A DNA stretch of 30,774 nucleotides from JAADHX01 sp964569385 (GCA_964569385.1 CAZMUM010000050.1:1-30774), one strand, 5' to 3'. Shown: positions 21,733 to 29,595, counted from the first letter of the stretch. Made by a program: numbers and translations. Notes: generated from the letters alone by a model not told the origin.

Positions 21733-22873
21733 CTTGGCGGTAGAGGCCGACGTAACGCTCTGCGAGCCTTCTCATCGAGAAAGACTCGGCCCTAAGCTGG
21801 CCTCGCTCCACGAGCGCCTTTCGAGTGTCGTCGTCGGTCAGAACTTCCATCAACGCATGGGCCAACGCCACTGGGTCGCCTGGCGCAACAAGACGGGCCT
21901 CGTCACCATCGATGACAACATTTCGGTAGCCGGGAAGATCAGATGCCACAACCGCGGTGCCTGCCGCCATTCCTTCGAGTAGCACGACCCCGAACGACTC
22001 GCCCCGAAGCGACGGCACACAGAACACGTCAGCGCCTCGCAGCCGTCGAACGAGCTCGACGTCGTCGACGCTGCCAAGCCATGTGATTCGATGATCGTGT
22101 CTGGCCTTGGCTTTCATTGTTTCGGTCTCTGGTCCTAACCCAACGACCCACAAACGAACGTGGTGAGGGATGTGCTCCATCGCGTCGAGCAGAACCGAAA
22201 GGCCCTTACGTGGTTCGTGACGGCCAACGAACACGATGGTCGGGCCATCGGTAGGGCTGGCCTGGCCTTCCTGATAACGAGCCATCTCGACACCATTCCA
22301 AAGACGTGTGTACTCACCGCCAAGCGCCTCGACCGCCATCTTCTCCGCGTCCTTTGACACCGCGACCCTGACCTTGACGCGGTTGGCGAGGATTCGGACA
22401 CCGGGAATCATGTATGCCAAGGAGCCACCAGCGGCGTGCCACGTGCCAACAACGGGCGTGGTGTTGTAGATCATGGCGTTGGTGCTGACGCCTGGCACGT
22501 TCGGTTCGTGCACGTGAAGCACATCGAATTGTTCGTCACGCAGTGCCCTCAAGAGACGAAGGGCGCACGACGGGTCGGGAGCCAACGGCACCACTGAACC
22601 ATTTGCATCGGTGGTAATCGAGGCTCCAAGTGGCGTAATCCCAGGTTCTGGCGGAGGGCCATCACACGGTGCCAGCACCCTCACCTTATGACCCATTTGG
22701 CCCAACAATCTAGCCAGACCAAGCACCTGATTCTGGACTCCGCCCGGGTAAGTAAGGCTGTACGGACACACGATTCCTATGCGCAGAGCGCCAGTCGTCA
22801 GACGATCAAGTTCGTCTGGATCCGAGCGCGGGTCTGGCGCACCAGCCAGGAGGTCTTTCCAACGTTCGAACAT
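21719..22873 (-). CDS. pimA: Phosphatidylinositol alpha-mannosyltransferase PimA (GT4)
   Basis: A 384-aa GT4 glycosyltransferase matching PimA, which adds the first mannose from GDP-Man to phosphatidylinositol at the cytoplasmic membrane face. The N-terminal RIGIVCPYSLTYPGGVQNQVLGLA is diagnostic. H122 in LHVHEP, R218 and K223 in GRHEPRKG, and the EX7E pair E292/E300 (ESFGVVLLE) are present. The frame is open to 22990, but ATG at 22873 leaves room for the divergent plus-strand promoter. Even so, about 30 residues precede the usual PimA start. In Mycobacterium pimA directly follows patA; here a divergent gene separates them. Confidence 0.93.
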   Translation of the reverse strand: MFERWKDLLAGAPDPRSDPDELDRLTTGALRIGIVCPYSLTYPGGVQNQVLGLARLLGQMGHKVRVLAPCDGPPPEPGITPLGASITTDANGSVVPLAPDPSCALRLLRALRDEQFDVLHVHEPNVPGVSTNAMIYNTTPVVGTWHAAGGSLAYMIPGVRILANRVKVRVAVSKDAEKMAVEALGGEYTRLWNGVEMARYQEGQASPTDGPTIVFVGRHEPRKGLSVLLDAMEHIPHHVRLWVVGLGPETETMKAKARHDHRITWLGSVDDVELVRRLRGADVFCVPSLRGESFGVVLLEGMAAGTAVVASDLPGYRNVVIDGDEARLVAPGDPVALAHALMEVLTDDDTRKALVERGQLRAESFSMRRLAERYVGLYRQAVLD

Positions 22874-22924
22874 AGGTAGCTGCCACGCTAGGTCGTCACT
22901 GTGGGCGAGGGCAAGGGACTCGCC

Positions 22925-22937
22925 TACTCTTGGGAAG
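22925..22937 (+). promoter_or_regulatory. Putative leaderless promoter of the DUF6941-like gene (-10 TACTCT)
   Basis: TACTCT (22925-22930) is followed by TGGGAAG and the GTG at 22938. The same hexamer and 7-nt spacing occur at npdG. No Shine-Dalgarno at a usable distance is present. Confidence 0.6.
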
Positions 22938-23408
22938 GTGAGACTCACTTCGTTGTTTCTGGCCGACCACGCCGAAGCCGTCCGCGGCAAGCTCTACGTG
23001 ACCGGTGGCGCCTGGGACACACTCAATGTTCGCCATCTGCCCGCGATTCATCCTCACCTGTCGGTTTGTGTGGTTCTTGAGGTCGGATGGGACGACACCG
23101 ACACCGACCTTGACCTTCAGGTCAAGCTGATGGACGCCGACGGTCGCTCGCTTCTCGCCAGACAAATCGGCGGCAAAGCGAGGGCCCAACGTCAGCCAAC
23201 CGCCAGACCGGGCGACACCGCGCCGCTAATACTGGTTTTCAACCTGCTCAACACCCGATTCGAATCTGGCGGCGACTACGCCGTTAGCCTCGAGCTCAAT
23301 GGTGTGCCTGTGGGCCAGGCCAGACTCAAAGTTCGCCTGATCGTTCCGCCAGGCCAGTCATCGTCACCGCCATCGTCGCCGCCACCTCCACCGGCCGATG
23401 CGGGCTAG
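22938..23408 (+). CDS. DUF6941-like protein of unknown function
   Basis: A 156-aa soluble protein with a predicted beta-rich core: LFLADHAEAVRGKLYVTGGAWDTL, then VCVVLEVGWDDTDTDLDLQVKLMDADGRSLL and GDYAVSLELNGVPVGQARLKVRL. The ADxAE...GKLYVxGGxWD pattern is characteristic of small actinobacterial proteins grouped, as I recall, as DUF6941. The C-terminus is a Pro/Ser tail (SSSPPSSPPPPPADAG) built from short coding repeats. GTG at 22938 is chosen for the -10 spacing and the family N-terminus; the open frame extends upstream to 22779 over pimA but has no homology there. It is divergent from pimA and converges on patA with an 18-nt gap. Function unknown. Confidence 0.72.
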   Translation: MRLTSLFLADHAEAVRGKLYVTGGAWDTLNVRHLPAIHPHLSVCVVLEVGWDDTDTDLDLQVKLMDADGRSLLARQIGGKARAQRQPTARPGDTAPLILVFNLLNTRFESGGDYAVSLELNGVPVGQARLKVRLIVPPGQSSSPPSSPPPPPADAG

Positions 23409-23426
23409 CGTTACAGGGTGGCATCG

Positions 23427-24344
23427 CTACTGGGTGGTAGAGCTGCTGGGCGCATCAGATGGCCAGTTGGGTTGCAGCAGATGCCATTGATCGGGCGCCC
23501 GCTTGATCAACGCCTCAAGTTCGTTGGCAAGAAGTTGTGTGCCGGCGGCAACGTCGGCCCGAAACTTACCGTTTCGCTTGAGGTCGAGCGGAGGCCGAAC
23601 TACGCCAAGGTGAGTTCCATCTGGTCGGAAGTACACGCCAACGGGCAACACCGGAGTGCCTTTTCGTAGTCCGAGCATGGCCGGGCCAGCCGGGAGCTTC
23701 GTGGCCTCGCCGAAGAACTCCACATCGACGCCGCCGCCCATCACATCGCGGTCGCACAGCAGGCAGACGATTTCGTTTCTGGATAGTGCAGCTGCGACCT
23801 CGATACCGGCGTTGTTGTCGGCGATGATGATCTTCATGCCGAACTCTTGGCGAAGGTCGGCGAACCACTCGAACAGTTCGGGCGGATCGAGATGTTCAAC
23901 AACAACGGTTGTGGGCAGACCTTTGACGGCGGTAAGCCAGAACCCGGCCCACTCCCAGCCGCCAAGATGCGGTAGGGCGAGGATGCACCCATTGCCTTTG
24001 GCCAGAGCATCCGAAATGTGGTGGAAATCTGGTACCTCGATGCCGCTGTCGAGGTCGGCATCGGATCGGCCCGGCAACCGAAAGGACTCGAGGTAGTAGC
24101 GGGCGTAACTCTCGAATCCACCCGACACTGCGGCGTCTAAATCTTGATCGGCATAGTCGGGGTTGGCCCGTCGAAGGTGACGCCGCAGCATGGCGGCCTT
24201 TTTCGGAGCCAGCTTGGCCAGCGCTGGCCCGAACCACCGCGGAATCATCTGAGCTGTTCGTTCTGGTAGGAGTCGAGCTAGAAACGCAGCACTTCTGTAC
24301 GCGCCGACGGTTCCCTTGTTTCGCATCTGGTCCAACACAGACAT
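23427..24344 (-). CDS. patA: Phosphatidylinositol mannoside acyltransferase PatA (LPLAT/HtrB family)
   Basis: A 305-aa member of the HtrB/MsbB-like lysophospholipid acyltransferase family. The H-x4-E catalytic motif is H126/E131 in LPHLGGWEWAG, and a second conserved acidic residue is probably E209 in GGVDVEFFGE. The CDRDVMGGG segment is typical of actinobacterial PatA, which transfers palmitate to the mannose of PIM1/PIM2 on the inner membrane face. Position between pgsA and pimA supports PatA over a generic acyltransferase. ATG at 24344 lies 18 nt after the pgsA-type gene. Upstream GGT gives only a weak ribosome site. Confidence 0.92.
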   Translation of the reverse strand: MSVLDQMRNKGTVGAYRSAAFLARLLPERTAQMIPRWFGPALAKLAPKKAAMLRRHLRRANPDYADQDLDAAVSGGFESYARYYLESFRLPGRSDADLDSGIEVPDFHHISDALAKGNGCILALPHLGGWEWAGFWLTAVKGLPTTVVVEHLDPPELFEWFADLRQEFGMKIIIADNNAGIEVAAALSRNEIVCLLCDRDVMGGGVDVEFFGEATKLPAGPAMLGLRKGTPVLPVGVYFRPDGTHLGVVRPPLDLKRNGKFRADVAAGTQLLANELEALIKRAPDQWHLLQPNWPSDAPSSSTTQ

Positions 24345-24362
24345 TGTTTACCAAGAACGACG

Positions 24363-25049
24363 TCAGTTGCGGCTAGCTCGGCGACGAGTATTGCGTCGGG
24401 TAGCAACGCGAGGTTTGCGCCTGGCCCGCCACGTCGCACGCTCGCGCGGTGTAGGGATCGGCCGTTCTTTGCTTGCTTGTTTCCAGACTTTCTGGAACCG
24501 GAAGATCGCTGTACCGATAGTTGCGACCAACAAGATCCATAACACCGGGATCAATAGGCTCTCGAACAGCAGCCCGATAGCGAGCACGATGATGCGCTCA
24601 GCGCGTTCCATCAGCCCACCCTTGGCGTCGTAGCCAAGCGACTCGGCCTTGGCTCGCTCATATGAGATGAGCGACGACGCGGCCATCACCGCGAACGGCA
24701 ACACCGCTATGCGGCCCGCTCCCGGTTGGCTGGCTAGATACCAAGCCACGCCGCCGAGTAGAAACGAATCGGTGATGCGGTCGGCGGTCGAGTCGAAGAA
24801 GGCTCCACGTTTGCTTGAAGTGCCTGCCGCCGCGCTGACGGGCCCGTCGAGAAGATCTGGGATTGCGACGGCGATAAGTAATAGGAACCCGAGCTGAAGG
24901 CGACCAGAGCCAACGGCCAACGCCATCACAACCGACATCAGCAAGCCGATGACCGTGAGCACATCGGCGCTGACGCCAGCGCGGTGCAGGTTACGGCCGA
25001 TCGGTTTCACCATCTGGTCGACGCCTTGGCGCCAGTTTCCGTCGAACAT
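24363..25049 (-). CDS. pgsA: CDP-alcohol phosphatidyltransferase, probable PI(P) synthase, with altered DG-x2-AR motif
   Basis: A 228-aa CDP-alcohol phosphatidyltransferase with about six membrane segments and a strongly basic C-terminal tail (RATWRARRKPRVATRRNTRRRASRN). By position beside patA, pimA and a HIT gene it corresponds to mycobacterial PgsA1, which makes phosphatidylinositol phosphate from CDP-diacylglycerol and inositol phosphate. The family motif D-x2-D-G-x2-A-R-x8-G-x3-D-x3-D is incomplete. D65, D68, G69, G82, D86 and D90 are present, but the A-R pair is S72-A73 (DLLDGPVSAAAG). ATG at 25049 has GGGAG eight bases upstream. The substrate is inferred mainly from context. Confidence 0.87.
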   Translation of the reverse strand: MFDGNWRQGVDQMVKPIGRNLHRAGVSADVLTVIGLLMSVVMALAVGSGRLQLGFLLLIAVAIPDLLDGPVSAAAGTSSKRGAFFDSTADRITDSFLLGGVAWYLASQPGAGRIAVLPFAVMAASSLISYERAKAESLGYDAKGGLMERAERIIVLAIGLLFESLLIPVLWILLVATIGTAIFRFQKVWKQASKERPIPTPRERATWRARRKPRVATRRNTRRRASRN

Positions 25050-25142
25050 CTTGAGACTCCCTAGCGACCGACCGAACGATCGACTGCACCCACTCTAGAA
25101 CTGTCGCTCAGAGTTTTCGACACACGACCGTAATCGGCTGAT

Positions 25143-25730
25143 CTATCTGTCGGAGGCCGACGCGAGACCGTCGTCGCCAAACTGCGACCAGTCCTCTGGG
25201 TTGTCTTCAACGATTTGGTCGAAGACCAGTCCTTTTCCGGCGTCGATGAGAACGAGACCGCGTTTGGTCGGCGGATCGTCGGCCGAATACACCAACACAC
25301 GCCATGTCGGCCTGCTGCGGAACCCGCGCCAGCCAAGCTGAGCCGACGCGTGACCAACAGGAAAGTCGACCGCCGTGGTGGCCGCCACCAACGCATCGTT
25401 TTCGTCGAAGCGCAACGGGATTGCGGCAAACACGTGGTAGATGCCAATCAGCCCAAGCCCGACGCAGCCAATGATCAATCCGTTGTTGGATAGGACCGCA
25501 TCTTCGCCAGACGAGACCGCCAGCGCGGCGACGAGCGCGGCCAAGACGATGTAGGCGACGCCTGGAATGCGACGGCGTTTGTTGTCGGGGAAGTGATAGA
25601 CGCCAACGAAGCCTCGGTCGAGGTCCTCTGGCAGCTCATCGACCATGTCGGAGGGGTCTACCGGGTCTTGAGCTGCCGGGTCTTCAGAAGACTCAGCGCT
25701 CTCAGAAGACCCTGGGCTCTCGGAAGACAT
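25143..25730 (-). CDS. Two-TM membrane protein of unknown function
   Basis: A 195-aa protein of no family I recognise. Residues 1-25 are Ser/Glu-rich, made of short repeats (SSESPGSSESAESSED). Two membrane segments follow (RIPGVAYIVLAALVAALAV and LIIGCVGLGLIGIYHVFAAIPL), then a soluble C-terminal domain (PVGHASAQLGWRGFRSRPTWRVLVYS...RGLVLIDAGKGLVFDQIVEDNPEDW). The frame is open to 25994 over the HIT gene; ATG at 25730 lies 5 nt after the HIT stop and is preferred. It belongs to the HIT-pgsA-patA gene run and may serve membrane-lipid synthesis, but that rests on context only. Downstream, 93 bp separates it from pgsA with no clear signal. Confidence 0.72.
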   Translation of the reverse strand: MSSESPGSSESAESSEDPAAQDPVDPSDMVDELPEDLDRGFVGVYHFPDNKRRRIPGVAYIVLAALVAALAVSSGEDAVLSNNGLIIGCVGLGLIGIYHVFAAIPLRFDENDALVAATTAVDFPVGHASAQLGWRGFRSRPTWRVLVYSADDPPTKRGLVLIDAGKGLVFDQIVEDNPEDWSQFGDDGLASASDR

Positions 25731-25735
25731 CAGCG

Positions 25736-26251
25736 TCACGCTAGCGGACGGCGACTGGTAGGCCACGAGTTGCGTAGCCGTTCGGCCGAAGTCGCCAAGT
25801 CTTCTGGCATTACCCTGGTGCTCGCCGTCGTGGTCATGAAGTTGGTGTCTGCGGCCCATCGGGGCAAGACGTGGGCGTGCAGATGGTCGGGAAGCCCAGC
25901 GCCAGCCGCGGCACCCTCGTTCACACCAATATTGATGCCGTGTGACATGAACGCGGTCTTGATAGCAGTTGTGGCATCTCGAACCAGCGACCACAACTCC
26001 AGGTGCTCCTCGCCGGACAGTGCGTCGACAACGTCGATGTGGCGGCGGGGCAATACGAGCACGTGGCCCGAGTTGTACGGAAAGGCGTTCAGCAGCACCA
26101 CGGCTAGATCGCCGGCAAAGACCATCTGACCGTCGTCGCGTTCGGCCGCCTCAATCGCTGCACAGAGAACACAGTCGACCGAAGCATCTGCCTCGCCCTC
26201 CAGGTAGGCGGCTCGCCAGCCGGCCCACAGTCGATCAAGCTGTTCGGCCAC
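25736..26251 (-). CDS. HIT-family hydrolase, Ap4A phosphorylase-like (Rv2613c type)
   Basis: A 171-aa HIT protein. The HxHxH core is H123-L-H125-A-H127 (DHLHAHVLPRW). The N-terminal LDRLWAGWRAAYL, the CVLC pair, LNAFPYNSGHVLVLPRRH and GINIGVNEGAAAGAGLPDHLH match the mycobacterial Rv2613c family, characterised as an Ap4A phosphorylase that splits diadenosine tetraphosphate to ATP and ADP. In M. tuberculosis that gene likewise precedes pgsA1-patA-pimA. GTG at 26251 is preceded by AAGG about eight bases upstream. A 5-nt gap to the next gene indicates coupling. Confidence 0.9.
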   Translation of the reverse strand: MAEQLDRLWAGWRAAYLEGEADASVDCVLCAAIEAAERDDGQMVFAGDLAVVLLNAFPYNSGHVLVLPRRHIDVVDALSGEEHLELWSLVRDATTAIKTAFMSHGINIGVNEGAAAGAGLPDHLHAHVLPRWAADTNFMTTTASTRVMPEDLATSAERLRNSWPTSRRPLA

Positions 26252-26290
26252 AACAAACCTTGTCGCTTCGGCAGTCGGCTGTGGTCATGG

Positions 26291-27577
26291 TCATGGGGCA
26301 CTCCCGGTAATTGTCTCGATCGCCTTGGCGACAAGGTAGTCACTGCTGCCAGGTTCGGAACGGGCCTCGCCGACTTCGACGAACAGCTGCCATGGCACCG
26401 CGGCACCGAACTGGCCAGCCAGCTGGGCCATCGTACGTTCGGCTTGGTCATAAACAGCCGCGATCTCAGATACTGATCCCGTTCTGAATAGGTAGAGGTC
26501 TGGAAACTCAACTTCCTCGTCGGTCACAGCCGGCCGACCTGCTGTAATCCAGTCGGCCAGACCTTCATGGAACCACAAGGGCGTGGCCGGGCCAGATGCC
26601 CGCACCGACGCGACGTGGACCAGTTCGTGAACCAGTACCTCGATCTGGCGCTCGACACTGCGTCTGGCCATGTTCGACTCCTGGGTGACAATGCGCGGCG
26701 ACACGACTTCCCATCCGGCGCTTCGATCGACGTCGAGGGTGGTGAACGCCACGAACCTCGACGCGTCGCCGGTCGGCCGAAGCAACTCTTCGACTTCAGC
26801 AAGGCCAGTCGGGACGATCACCACAACCGAGCCCTGCCAGGGCTGGCCCCAATTGGTCTCGAACCGATCAATCGCGGTCTCAGTTAGCTCGGCCACCTGG
26901 TCGAGCCGCTCGATGCCGACAGTTCCGATGGCGACGACTCGGTCGGTGCGGAGAACGTTGCCGCTTCGCAACTCCCAAAGAGCACGCCCTGAGGCCAACC
27001 CAATGACCGCTAGGTCGTTATCGCCGAGCACGCGCCACCCATCTGGGGTGTCGATGAACGACAGGTACAGCGTCACCGCTGTTGGCCAGGCATCTACCTG
27101 GGTGAACTGCAAACGACGGGTAACCGACAGAACCACCACCTGTTCACCAACTGGGCCCGCGAGCCCTGGTGGAGCAAGGTCGATAGCGGGCAAGTCGATT
27201 GACTCCGAAAACGCATCGAAGCCGATCGTGGCGGCGCCGTCGACAGTGCGCGCTTCGATCTCGCGGAATCGGTCAGTAGCCGCGGCAGCAATCGTTGCCA
27301 GATGAGCAGCCTCGTCGCCAGCCAAGACGGCCGCGGCTCGAAGCTCCAGAATTTCGGCAATCGCAGTGACGTCGCTCTCGCCAAGCAAGCCTGTTTCGCG
27401 TCGCTGATCGGGCGGTGTTGCTTCTGGCGGTGTTGCTTCGGGCAGTGTTGCCGCTGGCGCCTGGCTCTGCGCTGTCGCCTCTTGAATCGAGAGGCCGAGA
27501 ACCGAAGCAATCGCTACGGCGCCAGCGCAAATAACGAGGACGGCCCGTGAGAGGACAGACAATCTGGATTCAGTCAC
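26291..27577 (-). CDS. Secreted or membrane-anchored gluzincin metallopeptidase
   Basis: A 428-aa exported protein. A signal peptide or anchor covers about residues 8-37 (SRAVLVICAGAVAIASVLGLSIQEATAQ), followed by a short Pro-rich repeat (ATLPEATPPEATPPDQ). The middle has no recognised domain. The C-terminal third is a peptidase-MA-like gluzincin domain with H317-E318-x2-H321 (LVHELVHVAS) and a downstream WFHEGLADW in which E338 is the likely third zinc ligand. GTG at 27577 lies 24 nt after the mshC stop with no Shine-Dalgarno; the gap is a 14-bp duplication. The substrate is unknown. Its place in the mshC-to-patA gene run suggests an envelope role. Confidence 0.83.
   Translation of the reverse strand: MTESRLSVLSRAVLVICAGAVAIASVLGLSIQEATAQSQAPAATLPEATPPEATPPDQRRETGLLGESDVTAIAEILELRAAAVLAGDEAAHLATIAAAATDRFREIEARTVDGAATIGFDAFSESIDLPAIDLAPPGLAGPVGEQVVVLSVTRRLQFTQVDAWPTAVTLYLSFIDTPDGWRVLGDNDLAVIGLASGRALWELRSGNVLRTDRVVAIGTVGIERLDQVAELTETAIDRFETNWGQPWQGSVVVIVPTGLAEVEELLRPTGDASRFVAFTTLDVDRSAGWEVVSPRIVTQESNMARRSVERQIEVLVHELVHVASVRASGPATPLWFHEGLADWITAGRPAVTDEEVEFPDLYLFRTGSVSEIAAVYDQAERTMAQLAGQFGAAVPWQLFVEVGEARSEPGSSDYLVAKAIETITGSAP
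27411..27452. repeat. 15-bp coding tandem repeat in the peptidase gene
   Basis: Three units of ggcggtgttgcttct type encode ATPPE, ATPPE and ATLPE just after the signal peptide. The 15-bp period keeps the frame. Confidence 0.85.
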
Positions 27578-27602
27578 GTGTTGTCGATCACACGTTGTCG
27601 AT
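27575..27602. repeat. 14-bp duplication filling the mshC-peptidase gap
   Basis: CACGTGTTGTCGAT (27575-27588) is followed at once by CACACGTTGTCGAT (27589-27602), differing at two bases. One unit contains the GTG start of the peptidase, and the other ends on the mshC stop codon. Confidence 0.85.
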
Positions 27603-28723
27603 TAGACAATGCCGAGGAGTTGCGCTGCATGGGAGACGGCCTCGCCACGGTCGACGGCACGATCGATCGCTTCGATGGCCGCTGGGGTGTCGAGGTCGTG
27701 GTCGAGTGCCACGCGCACCTCATCGAGGGCACCATCGCCATCGCCAGACCCGCGCCACCGCTCGACGCAGCGGTCGGCTGTTGCGAGCTTGACATCGCAC
27801 CACTCCCATGCCGAGCGGTAGTGATGATTCAAGATCGCCAAACGAATAGCCATGGGGTCGTGGTCCTGGCGGAGATCGGCGATGAAGGCCAAGTTCCCTG
27901 TCGACTTGGCCATCTTCTCGCCGCCCATCTGAACGTTCGCAGTGTGCATCCAATGCTTCACAAATCGCTCACCGGTGGCGGCCTCGGCTTGGGCCTGCTC
28001 ACAGTCGTGGTGTGGATACCTCAGGTCGTTGCCACCGCCATGAATGTCGATGGGCACTCCCAACTCCCGTACCGACAACGCGGCGCACTCGACGTGCCAT
28101 CCTGGCCGGCCGTCGCCCCAACGCGACGTCCAAGAAGGTTCGCCCGGTGCCGCAGGCTGCCACAACACAAAGTCGAGCGGGTGGCGTCGGCCAGGCAGCT
28201 GGCGTTGCGACGCTCGGCTCAACTCGACCATTTCGTCGGTGGTGAGCCCGCTAACTTCGCCAAAACCAGGCTGAGCGCTGACGTTGAAGAAGACCGAACC
28301 TTCGGCCGTGTAGGCATGACCGCTGTCTAGGACCCGACCAATGAAGGCCCGAACATCAGCAATGGCAGACGTTGCCCTTGGTTCGCTCCACGCTGGCAGC
28401 AGACCCAGTGCAGCCATATCCTTTTCGAAGGTGTTGAGCGCGGCCGCAGCGACGTCGAGGTAGTGAACCTGGAGCTGGGCCGCCCGCTCGAGAATGTCGT
28501 CGTCGACATCGGTGATATTGCGAACGCACCGGGTCTCGTAGCCAAGATCGCGTAACCGCCGCTGTAACACATCGTAGGCCAGAAACGTCGCCGCGTGTCC
28601 GACGTGGGCCGCGTCGTACGGCGTGATTCCGCACGTGTAGATGCGCACGATGTCGCTCTGGGGCGCGAACGGAACCACTCTTTGGGCTCGAGTCTCGAAC
28701 AGCTGCATTGTGGGGTCGGCCAT
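27602..28723 (-). CDS. mshC: Cysteine:glucosaminyl-inositol ligase MshC (mycothiol biosynthesis)
   Basis: A 373-aa class I CysRS homologue without the C-terminal anticodon-binding domain. The N-terminal YTCGITPYDAAHVGHAATFLAYD is the MshC form; genuine CysRS reads CGPTVYDxxHxGHAR. Zinc ligands C31, C213 and H238, the HVGH signature (40-43), W209 in GWHVEC and KMAKS (270-274) are present. MshC joins cysteine to glucosaminyl-inositol using ATP in mycothiol synthesis. ATG at 28723 lies 4 nt after the npdG stop; ATG at 28708 is an alternative. No strong Shine-Dalgarno exists, which fits coupling to npdG. A CysRS variant is the less likely reading. Confidence 0.88.
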   Translation of the reverse strand: MADPTMQLFETRAQRVVPFAPQSDIVRIYTCGITPYDAAHVGHAATFLAYDVLQRRLRDLGYETRCVRNITDVDDDILERAAQLQVHYLDVAAAALNTFEKDMAALGLLPAWSEPRATSAIADVRAFIGRVLDSGHAYTAEGSVFFNVSAQPGFGEVSGLTTDEMVELSRASQRQLPGRRHPLDFVLWQPAAPGEPSWTSRWGDGRPGWHVECAALSVRELGVPIDIHGGGNDLRYPHHDCEQAQAEAATGERFVKHWMHTANVQMGGEKMAKSTGNLAFIADLRQDHDPMAIRLAILNHHYRSAWEWCDVKLATADRCVERWRGSGDGDGALDEVRVALDHDLDTPAAIEAIDRAVDRGEAVSHAAQLLGIV

Positions 28724-28727
28724 GGGT

Positions 28728-29507
28728 CTATGTACGGGCCGGAAGCCCGTGCAGGTGGAGCGCAACCCGAGTGCGGTAGCGCACATTCAGTTGCAGCAAC
28801 ACCGCCGTAAACGCCTCGATGGCGGTCGCGTTGGAAAGTTCGCCACAGTCGAGAGCACGAAAGTTCGGGATGAGGTTGACCACCTTCGATAACTCGGCGG
28901 CAGCAGCGCGCGAGTCGCTACAGATGAGAACGTCGCTGTCGATCGGACGGTCGAGGTGACCAAGCTCCTTGGCCGGAACATGCTGGAAAGCAGCCGCAAC
29001 TCGCGCATTCGGTATCACTGCTTGAACATGAGCCGCAACCGACCCTCGGGGCGGTATCAAAGGCACGAACTCGTCGCCAACCCGATCGAGTGCGTTGGCC
29101 ATAGTCACGACAATCTTGCCGTCTAGGTGCTCGCTGACGCTGCGGGCTGTGATCGCCGCTGCTTTCCATGGCGTGGCGATGATGATGAGGTCGGCTTGGG
29201 CAGCATCGGCGTTGTCGCACGCCCTCATATCGAGGTTCAGGTCGGGCCACCGTTCGAGCACACCATCGACTGCTTCCATCGATCGATACTTCGACCTTGA
29301 GCCGACCAACACCTGTAACCCGACGCTAGCCAGGCGGGCAGCCAGGGCCGTTCCGGCTGGGCCCGTACCGCCAAGCACGCCGATAGTTGGCAAACTGTCG
29401 CCGGCTGCGTTGCTCGTGGTGTCGTTACCAGTCGTGTCGCTGCCAGTGGCGTCGTCGCCAGCGATCTCTGAGGTATCGCCGACTTCGCGATTTGAAGGCT
29501 CTGTCAT
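28728..29507 (-). CDS. npdG: NADPH-dependent F420 reductase (Fno/NpdG family)
   Basis: A 259-aa oxidoreductase that moves hydride between NADP(H) and coenzyme F420. The core starts at IGVLGGTGPAGTALAARLASVG (Rossmann glycine motif) with VLVGSRS for NADP phosphate binding. IIATPWKAA, VTMANALDRVG, VAAAFQHVPAKEL and DVLICSDS follow the family closely. The first 35 residues are a low-complexity Asp/Thr/Gly segment made of short coding repeats. ATG at 29507 is chosen because TACTCT lies 7 nt upstream; the open frame reaches 29555 without homology. It is the first gene of the npdG-mshC-peptidase-HIT run and is divergent from fabI. Confidence 0.93.
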   Translation of the reverse strand: MTEPSNREVGDTSEIAGDDATGSDTTGNDTTSNAAGDSLPTIGVLGGTGPAGTALAARLASVGLQVLVGSRSKYRSMEAVDGVLERWPDLNLDMRACDNADAAQADLIIIATPWKAAAITARSVSEHLDGKIVVTMANALDRVGDEFVPLIPPRGSVAAHVQAVIPNARVAAAFQHVPAKELGHLDRPIDSDVLICSDSRAAAAELSKVVNLIPNFRALDCGELSNATAIEAFTAVLLQLNVRYRTRVALHLHGLPART

Positions 29508-29520
29508 GGGAGGCAGAGTA
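29508..29520 (-). promoter_or_regulatory. Putative leaderless promoter of npdG (-10 TACTCT)
   Basis: TACTCT (29520-29515, minus strand) is followed by GCCTCCC and the ATG at 29507. Hexamer and spacing equal those at the DUF6941-like gene (22925-22937). Confidence 0.6.
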
Positions 29521-29595
29521 ACGTCGCCAGTCTCAACTTGGTCAAAGTTGTGCACTCATCACACCTGACACCTCACCTACTAAGGACGGACGACA

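Noticed and set aside
27602..28723. Annotation as ordinary cysteinyl-tRNA synthetase
   Set aside because: The CGITPYDAAHVGHA signature and lack of an anticodon-binding domain point to MshC.
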